Positions 25,505-34,043 of a DNA stretch of 38,668 nucleotides are shown here, in pieces (the stretch's first letter is position 1; each line of letters opens with the position of its first letter). This stretch comes from Candidatus Harrysmithiimonas galli (GTDB lineage Bacteria; Bacillota; Bacilli; CAJFEE01): contig CAJFEE010000025.1 of assembly GCA_904373265.1 (NCBI GenBank), forward strand, positions 1 to 38,668, read 5' to 3'. The notes beneath the pieces are model-generated. The model saw only the letters and a list, made by a program, of their open reading frames with translations. It did not search any database and was not told the DNA's origin. Position numbers and translations under genes: made by a program.

Positions 25505-26849
25505 GTTTTTCACTGTATAGGCTTTGAATGTTATACTTGTTTTGATAGGATAAAGGAAAGATATTTTGGAATAAGTTTTAGTTAGATTCTCATATTTCTA
25601 ATTAAATGATTATTTTGAAAAAAACAATGAAAAAATGAATATGCACTGTGACTGAAAAATAGATTGTTTATTGACAGAATGGTGTATATAAGATGAGGGA
25701 TATCAGGTATAAAATTTCGTTTTATTCCTCAGTTATGTCAAGTTTTGTTTTATTTGTTTGATTGTATTACTTTTGGGTTGGTTTACGGAGCCTTTGTCTA
25801 TTCATTCTTTTCAATGTGTCTTCTTGATTGATGTTGAATCTACAAGTTGGTATTTGATGGATTATGTGTGTATTTGGTTATATAGGATAAATGAATTTAT
25901 TTAGTATCCTAATTAATAATTTTATTCAGAAAAATAAATCGTTATAAAAACAAGATACTTATAACAATTTTTTATTAAATATATTATTAATATTTGAAAT
26001 TTTAATTTTTGGTATATTAATGATATAGCAAATAATGATTCTATTCTCTGTAGTACTATTTTTGTTTTAAATATAATTCATCATATTAATTTTATTATTA
26101 TAATTTTTATTTTTTATATAAAATAAAAAGAGAATATCTAGTTTTTGTTCTGTTTGCTAACCTTATTTGCTATGGCATACTATATGATTGGTTATATTTT
26201 CCAAGTTGGATTTGTTTTTTTGGCAGGATAATATTAGGACAAAAAACTGCTTTTTGCCTTATTAAGATGTTTCATCATTTTTCATTGGATTGTTGATTTT
26301 TATTGTACTTCTAACATAAAAGATGAGCGATGTTAGGTGCTTTCATTTTTCATGTTTATTTGTTTGGTTTTATTAATATAATGCAAAATATAGGTGAAAA
26401 CCATTTTTTACTGCTGTTTTTCATTGTCAGGCTATTTTTGGAGGGAGGATATAGATCTTTTTATTTGATGAGATCCTATTTGTGACAGTGATCGTGACTG
26501 GCAGAATTTATTTCTTCTTTCCAGAAATTTGATTGTTTGTTGCAAGTGGAATTCTGTTTGCTATGATTTTTCTGTCTTTTGTTATGCCTTTTAAAGAGGG
26601 AAGCATTTCTTTGATCTTTATTTTGCGCTTAAGATGGAATCAAAATGATATTAGAGTATTCATTGATTATCATGTACCCAATTTTAGGCATATGGTTTTG
26701 TTGGTGTGAAAATTAGCCATTTATCCAATAAAAGAGATGGCTTGACATATCATGATAATATTGTTTTTATATTCTCAAAGAGGACGCCAGATTTTTGTTA
26801 AGTTACAATGATTTCGATATGAGGTAGAAAGAAAGGAGCCGTTTTATTT
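25505..26849. other. 1.3-kb AT-rich stretch with possible decayed membrane-protein gene
   Basis: No intact ORF. From about 26160 to 26700 several frames encode hydrophobic stretches broken by many stops (for example MAYYMIGYIFQVGFVFLAG and SGILFAMIFLSFVMPFKEG). This suggests a former integral membrane protein read rightward. The part 25900-26130 is extremely AT-rich. A TTGACA at 26742-26747 with TTTTAT 17 bases on is a possible promoter for the next gene. Confidence 0.35.
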
Positions 26850-27329
26850 ATGAAAAAACTAATTGTTATTTTTATTGCAGCATTGGTTGTTGTGTTTGCC
26901 CTGGGTGCGGTTTATGCAATGAATCAAAAGAAGGAGGAAATTGCAACAAACGAGTACAATCCATATGATAAAACCAACTTAAATGCAGAAACAATCAAAT
27001 TGTTGAGTGATGAAAATTATCAAAATATTATTACTTTAACGGATTTAGAGAAGAAAATTACTTCAGGAGAAACCGTCTTTGCTTATTTCTTCGGTCCAAC
27101 TTGTAAAACCTGTAAGGAAGTTACGCCAATTTTAATGCCAGTTGCAAAATCGCTTGGTGTGCAAGTAGATCAGTTGAATATGCTTGAATATCAAGAAGGG
27201 TGGGGGACTTTTAATATTGAAGAAACACCTGTTTTAGCAGTGTATAAAGATGGAAAAGAAGTTGCACGGACTCAAGGAAATCTTGGAGAAGAAGGATTTA
27301 AAACATTTATTTCCAATCATATGAATTAA
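26850..27329 (+). CDS. membrane-anchored thioredoxin-like protein
   Basis: 159 residues with AAAGGAG upstream. Residues 4-23 form an uncleaved-type N-terminal membrane anchor. After a linker, a thioredoxin fold has the active site GPTCKTCKE (Cys85, Cys88) and the cis-proline segment EETPVLAVY. It should sit outside the cytoplasmic membrane as a thiol-disulfide protein. No DsbB/CcdA-like partner gene is adjacent, so its redox partner is unknown. The DUF975 gene follows 39 bases later and may be co-transcribed. Confidence 0.88.
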   Translation: MKKLIVIFIAALVVVFALGAVYAMNQKKEEIATNEYNPYDKTNLNAETIKLLSDENYQNIITLTDLEKKITSGETVFAYFFGPTCKTCKEVTPILMPVAKSLGVQVDQLNMLEYQEGWGTFNIEETPVLAVYKDGKEVARTQGNLGEEGFKTFISNHMN

Positions 27330-27368
27330 TAGAAAAAATATTTGATAAACAGAGAATAAGGAGAGGTT

Positions 27369-27998
27369 ATGATGAGAAACAGTCGGTCTTATCGTGAGGA
27401 AGCATGGACATTACTAAGTCAAAATTATTGGTCAATGTTTTTATTGTTTTTATTTTATACACTTGTAGCTGGGGCTGCGAGCTATATGACGGGTCCGGAT
27501 TTCAGTATTTTTGATATTTTAATGCTGTTGCTGATTCCACTTGATTTTGGTTATACATGGTGTGTACTAGATTTTTCCCGTCAGAAGGAGATTTCTGTGA
27601 AGGATATTGTTGAGCCATATTTAACACTGAACACCTTTTTAAAGACCATTGCTGTATCTTTGGTTATGACGATTTTCTTGATTTTATGGACTTTACTTTT
27701 GATTATTCCAGGTATCATTAAATCTTTTTCTTATGCAATGGTACCCTATATTTTAAAGGATCAGCCAGATGTGAAAGTACTAGATGCGATTACACAAAGT
27801 CGAAAGTTGATGGATGGGAATAAGTGGAGGCTGTTTAAGCTTATGTTTTCTTTTATTGGTTGGATACTTCTTATACCACTTACACTGGGTTTTGCCATTT
27901 TCTGGGTGGGGCCATATTTAGAGGTAGCCATTTCCCGTTTTTACGATGATATTAAAGAAAAATATATGCGTGATCAAGAATTTTATCAAAATTTTTAA
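27369..27998 (+). CDS. DUF975 family integral membrane protein
   Basis: 209 residues with AAGGAG upstream; either of two adjacent ATGs could be used. The N-terminus is cytosolic (RNSRSYREEAWTLLSQNYWS). Four to five hydrophobic segments follow, with the family signature LLIIPGIIKSFSYAMVPYIL in the third, and then DAITQSRKLMDGNKWRLFKL. DUF975 proteins are widespread in Bacillota and have no defined function. Confidence 0.88.
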   Translation: MMRNSRSYREEAWTLLSQNYWSMFLLFLFYTLVAGAASYMTGPDFSIFDILMLLLIPLDFGYTWCVLDFSRQKEISVKDIVEPYLTLNTFLKTIAVSLVMTIFLILWTLLLIIPGIIKSFSYAMVPYILKDQPDVKVLDAITQSRKLMDGNKWRLFKLMFSFIGWILLIPLTLGFAIFWVGPYLEVAISRFYDDIKEKYMRDQEFYQNF

Positions 27999-27999
27999 A

Positions 28000-28399
28000 T
28001 ATTTTAAATGCATTGGTTAAACGAAGTACATTTTTATAAAAATATGGTCCATTTGACTTTTTGAACTCATTTCAGAGGGTTCTAATGATGAAAGATATAT
28101 AAACTTGAAAATGGGTTTGATAATTTAATCATGATATGATTTTATTTCCAGTGCTTTATCTAATTATGCCATAAAGAAGTAATAGAGTGTAAAAAATTTG
28201 CCGCTTCTATCTCGCACTTGTGTATTATGTTGGATAGTAGAGGCTATTTCTGCTAGAAAGTCTATTTTTGATAAAGCTGTAATGAATGCCAATCTTATTG
28301 CAGCGTACTTTTCCGATTTCCCAAGGTTTTCGTACATTACGCTTTTCTTAATAAATGGAAGAAAGACTGTATGGTTGCTTTCTAGCACATAAACTTAGG
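28000..28399. other. gene-free stretch
   Basis: Short overlapping ORFs occur on both strands around 28164-28392, but none has a ribosome site or recognisable sequence. No hairpin terminator was seen behind the DUF975 gene. Confidence 0.4.
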
Positions 28400-28684
28400 A
28401 CGGTGTTCTTTGTCCTCTTTATCTTTTTCATTCTGTTGCGGGTAGGCTCGGTCTGCTGGACGGTATCAATTTGGTTTGGGTTGCTGCCGCTTTTTCCGTT
28501 CAGTTTTGGAAATGGAGTATGTTTTGTTTACTAGGGATATGGTGGTGTATTTTTTGTTTTAGTGATACAAAACTTAAATCGTTTCGATGAGAGAACAATG
28601 TCAAAGCAAAAGTCTAACTTAACATATTTATTTGTTAGGAAACATTGTGAATTTTTGATGAATAACTGTGAGATAAGTATTTAA
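28400..28684 (+). pseudogene. decayed membrane-protein ORF
   Basis: One frame runs 94 codons with only TAG at 28532 inside it, and ends at TAA 28682. It reads TVFFVLFIFFILLRVGSVCW, then LPLFPFSFGNG, and after the stop GYGGVFFVLVIQNLNRFDER. Hydrophobic segments followed by a charged tail suggest a small former membrane protein; no start or ribosome site. Family unknown. Confidence 0.3.
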
Positions 28685-28823
28685 AAGTTGATGTGATCAA
28701 AGAAAGTATATAGGTAGTAAGAACAATTTTATGCATTGTTTTTTTATTTGAGATTTTTGTATCTTTGTTTTCTGTTATTCTATTTTTTGCTTTAAAGTAG
28801 AAAAGCATTAGCCGGTGTACATT

Positions 28824-29405
28824 TTATAATAGCTTTCTTACTTCATCAAATGTTTTTATTGGGGGCTGTTTTTCCAAATGTTCTCCGATATGCTTTTCCA
28901 TCCAAACCATATGATACCAGCGATGAAATTTATACCCACAATATCGAAATTCACCAACAAGTCGATAGCCAAGATGTTGATGAAAGTGTACACTGTTTTT
29001 TGTTAGATATTCATCTTCTACAAAAGGATATGCAATACAAGCATAAAGGTTGGAAATATTCTGTGCAGAAAGGATTGTTTCCAATGTCTCATATAATTTT
29101 CTACCCACTCCCATTTTCTTTATATTTTCATGTATATAAATGGTTGTTTCTGCTGCCCAATCATAAGCAGCTCTTTCTTTGAATGAGCTGGCATAGGTAT
29201 ATCCCAAAATTTCATGTTCATATTCAGCAACCAAATATGGATATTTGTTGAGTGTATGAAGAATTCGATTGCTAAATTCTTGTACGGAAGGAACCGTATA
29301 TTCAAAAGTAACGGCTGTTTTCTCAACATATGGTGCATAAATTTTTAATAAAGCTTCTGCATCTTGAATGGTAGCACTGCGTATGGTTATATCTTGTATA
29401 TTCAT
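28824..29405 (-). CDS. PAT-family N-acetyltransferase (phosphinothricin acetyltransferase-like)
   Basis: 193 residues, AAAGGAA upstream of the ATG. The family opening is IRSATIQDAEALLKIYAPYV, followed by TAVTFEYTVPS. The CoA loop is IHENIKKMGVGRKLYE, and the C-terminal motif is FHQHLGYRLVGEFRYCGYKF HRWYHMVWM. It transfers acetyl groups from acetyl-CoA to amino groups of small molecules such as methionine analogues or phosphinothricin; the natural substrate is unknown. It stands alone. Confidence 0.9.
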   Translation of the reverse strand: MNIQDITIRSATIQDAEALLKIYAPYVEKTAVTFEYTVPSVQEFSNRILHTLNKYPYLVAEYEHEILGYTYASSFKERAAYDWAAETTIYIHENIKKMGVGRKLYETLETILSAQNISNLYACIAYPFVEDEYLTKNSVHFHQHLGYRLVGEFRYCGYKFHRWYHMVWMEKHIGEHLEKQPPIKTFDEVRKLL

Positions 29406-29633
29406 AAAATTTCCTTTCGCGATAATTTTTCGTTAAAGAATCTTTTACTCTCCCTCTTTATTATTTGAGGACATTTTGTGTCCTGTTTTCTTTTTTTGCG
29501 ATGTATTCAAAGAGTTATGGTGTACAAGGATCTTTAAAGAAGAAATTAGAGGTTGGTTAAGAACAGAAATTTCTAAATCTTAAAGGAGGGTTTGATAAGT
29601 AAAAATAACATTAGGATAGGAATATAAAAATTA

Positions 29634-29697
29634 GCTGTCTTTTTTGGCAGTAGAAAAGTGGGAGAAAACTAAGCTTTCTAAAGACAGCCAATTTTTA
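29634..29697. terminator. large-loop hairpin terminator between PAT and nfu
   Basis: GCTGTCTTT at 29634-29642 pairs with AAAGACAGC at 29680-29688. A-rich and T-rich flanks are present on both sides, so it can act for the leftward nfu gene and for any rightward transcript. The 37-base loop itself contains a smaller fold. Confidence 0.55.
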
Positions 29698-29825
29698 TTT
29701 TATATTTTGAGCTGGACATATTGGGAAATTTCCTCTAAAGTCCAAACAAATTCCTGTATTTTTAAAAATTATTTTGTTCGATCGTTTCTATGAGTATTTT
29801 TTATTCTAAAATTTGTATTTTGCGC

Positions 29826-30047
29826 TTAAAATACTTGTTCAACTTCTTTTATACCAGGTACTTCTTCAAGCAATGCACGTTCAATGCCAGCTTTTAAAGT
29901 AATGGTGGCACTCGGACAACCGCCGCATGCACCCAAAAGACGAACTCTGACAATGCCATCTTCAACATCAATTAACTCAACATCGCCACCGTCTCTTTGA
30001 AGATAAGGACGCAATTTTTCCAATACTTCATTGACTTGTTCAAACAT
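29826..30047 (-). CDS. nfu: NifU C-terminal domain / Nfu iron-sulfur scaffold protein
   Basis: 73 residues from the ATG with AAGGAGG upstream; a longer frame to 30092 has no site. It is a single Nfu domain: [20 protein letters not shown], then [18 protein letters not shown] with the cluster-binding Cys41 and Cys44. It delivers or repairs [4Fe-4S] clusters. It is divergent from the DUF1450 gene. In Bacillus the corresponding genes yutI, yuzB and yumC are neighbours; a YumC-like gene is in this window at 37041. Confidence 0.94.
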   Translation of the reverse strand: MFEQVNEVLEKLRPYLQRDGGDVELIDVEDGIVRVRLLGACGGCPSATITLKAGIERALLEEVPGIKEVEQVF

Positions 30048-30211
30048 TTGTATATCCTCCTTAAAATGATGCTGCATTTTGTTTTCTTTCATATTATAAA
30101 CATCTTCAAATCAATAATTCAACATTATTGTTTGGAAATTTTATTTTTGTAAAAAAGTAAGAGAGTCGGTAAAATGTAAGTAAAGAAAGTATTAAAGAAA
30201 AGAGGAAAGCT

Positions 30212-30454
30212 ATGTTTCAAACATTAATTGAAGGATGCAGGAATAATATGCCTATGGGTACACATGCTGTCGTTTGGCAGTTGCAAAAAAATCCCGATAT
30301 AGATTATATTGAATACGGCTGTTTGGGTGAATGCTCACGTTGTGCTCGTTGGTTGTTTCTTCTTGTAGAGGGGAAGGTTATTGAGGGGCAGACAAAAGAA
30401 GAACTGCATTGGAATTTGCAAAAGGCAATGGAGATTGAAAAATACAAAATGTAA
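30212..30454 (+). CDS. DUF1450 (YuzB-like) protein
   Basis: 80 residues, AGAGGAAAG upstream. The conserved part is YIEYGCLGECSRCARWLFLL with Cys37, Cys41 and Cys44, followed by VEGKVIEGQTKEELHWNL. The family is a small (2Fe-2S ferredoxin-like fold) protein of unknown role usually found beside nfu and ferredoxin-NADP reductase genes. It is divergent from nfu with about 165 bases between them. The cysteines may bind a metal or cluster. Confidence 0.82.
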   Translation: MFQTLIEGCRNNMPMGTHAVVWQLQKNPDIDYIEYGCLGECSRCARWLFLLVEGKVIEGQTKEELHWNLQKAMEIEKYKM

Positions 30455-30541
30455 AATGTAATGTGTCTGTTCGTTTCTTTCATTTTAGATTGGCTCAATG
30501 TTTGTTGATCAGGCAATCCATAAAACAAAAATTACAATAAG

Positions 30542-30590
30542 CCAAAAGGAATGATTGTTTATTCAACAAATCATCTCTTTTGGTTTGTTG
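30542..30590. terminator. bidirectional terminator between DUF1450 and DUF2225
   Basis: CCAAAAG at 30542-30548 pairs with CTTTTGG at 30577-30583, with an inner stem ATGATT/AATCAT. It lies between convergent genes. Confidence 0.65.
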
Positions 30591-30603
30591 TGTCTTAAGG
30601 ATA

Positions 30604-31317
30604 TTAGTCATCTTCTTCTTCGCGAAATGTTTCACCTGTCATAAGGGTACGGACTGCCCGCCATTGTTGTCTGGCTTGTTTCACTAGTGCTCGTTCAGTT
30701 GTTTGTTTTTCTTGAGAAACAACTCGATTATAAAACTGCAAGGCTTCTTGAAATTTTCCTAAGCGAAAGTTAATTTCTCCAATTAAATATTCCAATCGGA
30801 TAGTGGCCATACCCTTTGAAGAATAGTCTCCATTTCCGTATGATTCTTCATAACTTTGTAAAGATAAACGTAAAAACCGTTGTTCTTGTTCTTCGTTTTG
30901 TAATTTGCGATACAGCCAGGCAAGACGCATATATAGTCCGGCAATTATAATCATCGGTTCATGTTTTGTCTGTGCGGAAATCAGGGCAAGCTTATAAGTT
31001 ATAATTGCATCATCATAGCTTCTCTCAGAAGAAAATTCTCTTGATTTCCAATGCATTTCAATTTTTTCGTGGATTTCATCCTTGCTTTCTTTAGTAAAGT
31101 AAGGAGAGAATTGTTCTGTAAATGAGAATCCGCATTTTGGGCACACATTGACAAAATATAGGTAAGGGCTGATGCTTTCGTCTTCATAGATGGTGCAAAA
31201 ATCAGTTTCGATTTTTTTGACCTTTAGTGCACGTGTGCGAACTTTCATCGTTTGAAATGTATGTTCACAAAATGTGCAGGTTATTTTTTTTTCATAAAGT
31301 GATGGGATTTCTGCCAT
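30604..31317 (-). CDS. DUF2225 protein with zinc-finger start and TPR-like helices
   Basis: 237 residues from the ATG with AAAGGAG about ten bases upstream. CTFC (14-17) and a later CPKCGFSF likely form one zinc site. The C-terminal 130 residues are paired helices resembling tetratricopeptide repeats (IIAGLYMRLAWLYRKLQNEE, IRLEYLIGEINFRLGKFQEA LQFYNRVV). DUF2225 proteins are common in Bacillota, with no known function. It faces dapF divergently. Confidence 0.88.
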   Translation of the reverse strand: MAEIPSLYEKKITCTFCEHTFQTMKVRTRALKVKKIETDFCTIYEDESISPYLYFVNVCPKCGFSFTEQFSPYFTKESKDEIHEKIEMHWKSREFSSERSYDDAIITYKLALISAQTKHEPMIIIAGLYMRLAWLYRKLQNEEQEQRFLRLSLQSYEESYGNGDYSSKGMATIRLEYLIGEINFRLGKFQEALQFYNRVVSQEKQTTERALVKQARQQWRAVRTLMTGETFREEEDD

Positions 31318-31423
31318 AGATTTTGTTCTCCTTTGATACAAGCATAATATTAAGATAAAGCATTAGTCATATTATACAATTTTTTCCTGTAAAGAATAAA
31401 GAAAATTTATTTATTTATTCTAG

Positions 31424-31452
31424 AACATTTTTTCTTTCCACGAAAAAATGTT
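31424..31452. promoter_or_regulatory. 11-bp perfect inverted repeat upstream of dapF
   Basis: AACATTTTTTC at 31424-31434 and GAAAAAATGTT at 31442-31452 with a 7-base spacer. It lies 36 bases before dapF, between divergent genes. It may be an operator or an RNA hairpin in the leader. Confidence 0.5.
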
Positions 31453-31488
31453 AAAATTATTGAAAAGAGAATGAGAAGGAGCGAAAAA

Positions 31489-32355
31489 ATGCATATACCG
31501 TTTTCAAAAATGCATGGTTTGGGGAATAGTTATATTTATATCAATATGTTTACTTTTCAACTACCAGAAGAGATGTTGCCAAAGCTGGCAAGAAAGATGG
31601 CAGATGTGTATACAGGTATCGGAGCAGATGGAATGGTGCTTATTTGTCCCTCTCAGCGAGCAGAAGTGAAAATGCGTATTTTTAATAAAGATGGCTCAGA
31701 AGGACAAAACTGTGGAAATGCTTTGCGTTGTGTGGCAAAGTATGTGTATGAACAGGGGATGGTTCGCCAAAAACAGTTCCAAATTGAAATCGGAGATCGG
31801 TTGGTTAAAGCAGTGATTCATGGGGAAACCTCGGTGGAGACAGTAACCATTCATATGGGACGAGCGGATTTAGACAATGCGTCTATTCCGATTGTTCCGC
31901 TACATTTAAAACCACAAACAATCGGTGAGCTTTTGGATTTTGGTACATTTTCTTTTGTTGGAACAGCGGTTTCAATGGGCAATCCGCATATCGTATTTAT
32001 TGTGGATCATGTTTCTGAAATTTTGTTGGAGCAAGTTGGTCCTGTTATTGAAACTCATCCAATGTTTCCGCAGCAAGTTAATGCTGAATTTGTCCAAATT
32101 ATATCGGATAACAAAATCTGTATGCGAGTTTGGGAACGTGGATCAGGTATTACAAAGGCTTGCGGAACTGGAGCCTGTGCAGCGGTTGTTGCTGCCACGT
32201 TGCTTGGTTATGTGAAAAAAAATACCGATATTACAGTTGTACTTGACGGGGGTGAATTACAAATCTGCTATGATGAAGACGAACAAGTTTACATGACTGG
32301 AAGTGCAATAGAAATTTGTACAGGACAATTTTTTTATCAAGATGGAAAAAAATAA
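31489..32355 (+). CDS. dapF: diaminopimelate epimerase
   Basis: 288 residues from the ATG with AAGGAG seven bases upstream. The two catalytic cysteines are Cys75 (DGSEGQNCGNALR) and Cys225 (ERGSGITKACGTGACA). The substrate motif at the start reads HGLGNSYIY, where most enzymes have GNDF or GNDY, so Asp is replaced by Ser14. It converts LL- to meso-diaminopimelate for lysine and peptidoglycan synthesis. A tetR gene follows 31 bases later and an aldo/keto reductase after that, an unusual operon for dapF. Confidence 0.95.
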   Translation: MHIPFSKMHGLGNSYIYINMFTFQLPEEMLPKLARKMADVYTGIGADGMVLICPSQRAEVKMRIFNKDGSEGQNCGNALRCVAKYVYEQGMVRQKQFQIEIGDRLVKAVIHGETSVETVTIHMGRADLDNASIPIVPLHLKPQTIGELLDFGTFSFVGTAVSMGNPHIVFIVDHVSEILLEQVGPVIETHPMFPQQVNAEFVQIISDNKICMRVWERGSGITKACGTGACAAVVAATLLGYVKKNTDITVVLDGGELQICYDEDEQVYMTGSAIEICTGQFFYQDGKK

Positions 32356-32386
32356 GGTTTGCAATTGGTCATAAGGAGGGCAGAAA

Positions 32387-32956
32387 ATGCGTAAAAAGTT
32401 GTTTACACATGAGCAATTGTTGGAAAAAACTGAAGAACTGCTACTTACTTATGGCTATGAAAAATTTCATCTAAAGCTTTTATCCATGCATTTGGATGGT
32501 GCACGGAGTACAATTTATTCCTATTATAAAAATAAAGAAGAAATTGTTTCAGCATGTATGTGCAATGTTATGCAGCGTGTGTTGAATCAAACCAATGCAG
32601 TTCATACAGGAAATCCATTACAAGACTTGCGGTTGCTTTTAATGGTATATATGCAGGAGTCTGATTTGCACCGGTTGTTAAAAACGATTCCAGATCTGAA
32701 AATGCATGCATCGACTTCTATTCAAGAAAATATGCGTATGCTTGAGGTCGGACATCAGAAATTAAAGCAAAAAATTGTGCAACTTTGCACGGAGGCACAG
32801 CAAGCGGGCATGCTTCGACCTCATCTTTCACCGGCAATTATGTCGGCTACCTTTTATGCTTTAATTGATATACCCAATGTGCAGGTTTTGGAAACTGAGC
32901 AATGGGCAGCACTTTTATTTGACTTGTGGTTAAATGGAACAAGCCTAACATCATAA
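32387..32956 (+). CDS. TetR/AcrR-family transcriptional regulator
   Basis: 189 residues, AAGGAGG upstream. The N-terminal helix-turn-helix is LLLTYGYEKFHLKLLSMHLD, then GARSTIYSYYKNKEEIVSAC. The all-helical C-terminal half is the ligand and dimer domain. It is co-directional with dapF and the aldo/keto reductase. An MMPL transporter 1.2 kb away has a perfect TetR-type palindrome in its promoter, so the pump is a likely target; that link is inference. Confidence 0.9.
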   Translation: MRKKLFTHEQLLEKTEELLLTYGYEKFHLKLLSMHLDGARSTIYSYYKNKEEIVSACMCNVMQRVLNQTNAVHTGNPLQDLRLLLMVYMQESDLHRLLKTIPDLKMHASTSIQENMRMLEVGHQKLKQKIVQLCTEAQQAGMLRPHLSPAIMSATFYALIDIPNVQVLETEQWAALLFDLWLNGTSLTS

Positions 32957-32976
32957 TTTTGGAGGTTAAAATAAAT

Positions 32977-33828
32977 ATGAATGAATTCAATACAACATTT
33001 CAATTGTCTAATGGGATTTCCATTCCCAGCATTGGATTTGGTACATGGCAGACTCCTGATGGAGAAACAGCGGTTAAAGCAGTAACGGCTGCATTAAAAA
33101 ACGGATATCGACATATTGATACAGCAGCCATTTATCAAAATGAAGAAAGTGTGGGAAGAGCGATTCAAAACAGTGGATTGTCGCGACAAGATATTTTTGT
33201 CACAAGCAAACTTTGGAACAATGCACGTGGTTATAAAAAGACAATGGCTGCTTTTGAGGAAACATTGAACCGGTTGGCACTGGATGTTTTGGATTTATAT
33301 TTGATTCATTGGCCAGCAAAAGACGGTCATACAAAAGAATGGCAGGAATTAAATCTTAGTACCTGGCGTGCAATGGAAGAGCTTTATCAAAAAGGAAAAA
33401 TTAGAGCCATTGGAGTCAGCAATTTTTTGGTGCATCATTTGCATCCGTTAATGGAGCAGGCAGAAATTCAACCTATGGTTAACCAGATTGAGTTTCATCC
33501 AGGGTATATGCAAGAAGAAGTTGTACAATTTTGTAAAGAACATCAAATTTTGGTGGAAGCATGGAGTCCACTTGGCACGGGAAAAATGTTAAATCATGAA
33601 ACATTAAAGAAGCTTGCCGCAAAATATCAAAAATCTGTTGCTCAGCTTTGTATTCGTTGGTGTTTACAAAATGGAACTTTGCCGCTTCCCAAATCTGTTA
33701 CCCCAGAGCGAATTATTGAGAACATACAGGTATTTGATTTTGAAATTACTGCTGACGATATGAATACAATCAATGATATGGCATATTTCGGCGGTTCTGG
33801 TTTACATCCAGATCATGTGAATTTTTAA
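32977..33828 (+). CDS. aldo/keto reductase (AKR5-like)
   Basis: 283 residues from the ATG with GGAGG about 11 bases upstream; the tetR stop is 20 bases before it. The catalytic tetrad is complete: Asp48 and Tyr53 (HIDTAAIYQNE), Lys78 (TSKLWN), His111 (LIHWP). The cofactor segment is PLPKSVTPERI, typical for NADPH. It resembles 2,5-diketo-gluconate reductase and methylglyoxal reductase types, and reduces aldehydes or ketones. It may be a detoxifying enzyme controlled by the upstream TetR. Confidence 0.94.
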   Translation: MNEFNTTFQLSNGISIPSIGFGTWQTPDGETAVKAVTAALKNGYRHIDTAAIYQNEESVGRAIQNSGLSRQDIFVTSKLWNNARGYKKTMAAFEETLNRLALDVLDLYLIHWPAKDGHTKEWQELNLSTWRAMEELYQKGKIRAIGVSNFLVHHLHPLMEQAEIQPMVNQIEFHPGYMQEEVVQFCKEHQILVEAWSPLGTGKMLNHETLKKLAAKYQKSVAQLCIRWCLQNGTLPLPKSVTPERIIENIQVFDFEITADDMNTINDMAYFGGSGLHPDHVNF

Positions 33829-33966
33829 TCGCAAGTATTTAAGGATATTTCAAAAATTGGATTTTTAATGGGGTAGATGGGTTTGTTTGTTTTCATTTTT
33901 GCAAAGGATATCCATTCATTTCTTCCAACCTAAAGTTTTTGTCTTTTGTTCGTTTCAATAAAAATA

Positions 33967-34016
33967 AAAGCCGGAACAAATTCGTTTTCTATTGTGAATT
34001 TGTTCTGGCTTTGTTT
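33967..34016. terminator. strong bidirectional terminator
   Basis: AAAGCCGGAACAAATTC at 33967-33983 pairs with GAATTTGTTCTGGCTTT at 33996-34012, with one G-U pair. It lies between the convergent reductase and MMPL genes. Confidence 0.85.
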
Positions 34017-34043
34017 ATTGTATTGTAGTTAGACATTCGATTT

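Noticed and set aside
28164-28392. Overlapping ORFs of 64-74 codons on both strands
   Set aside because: Neither has a ribosome site, start context or recognisable motif.
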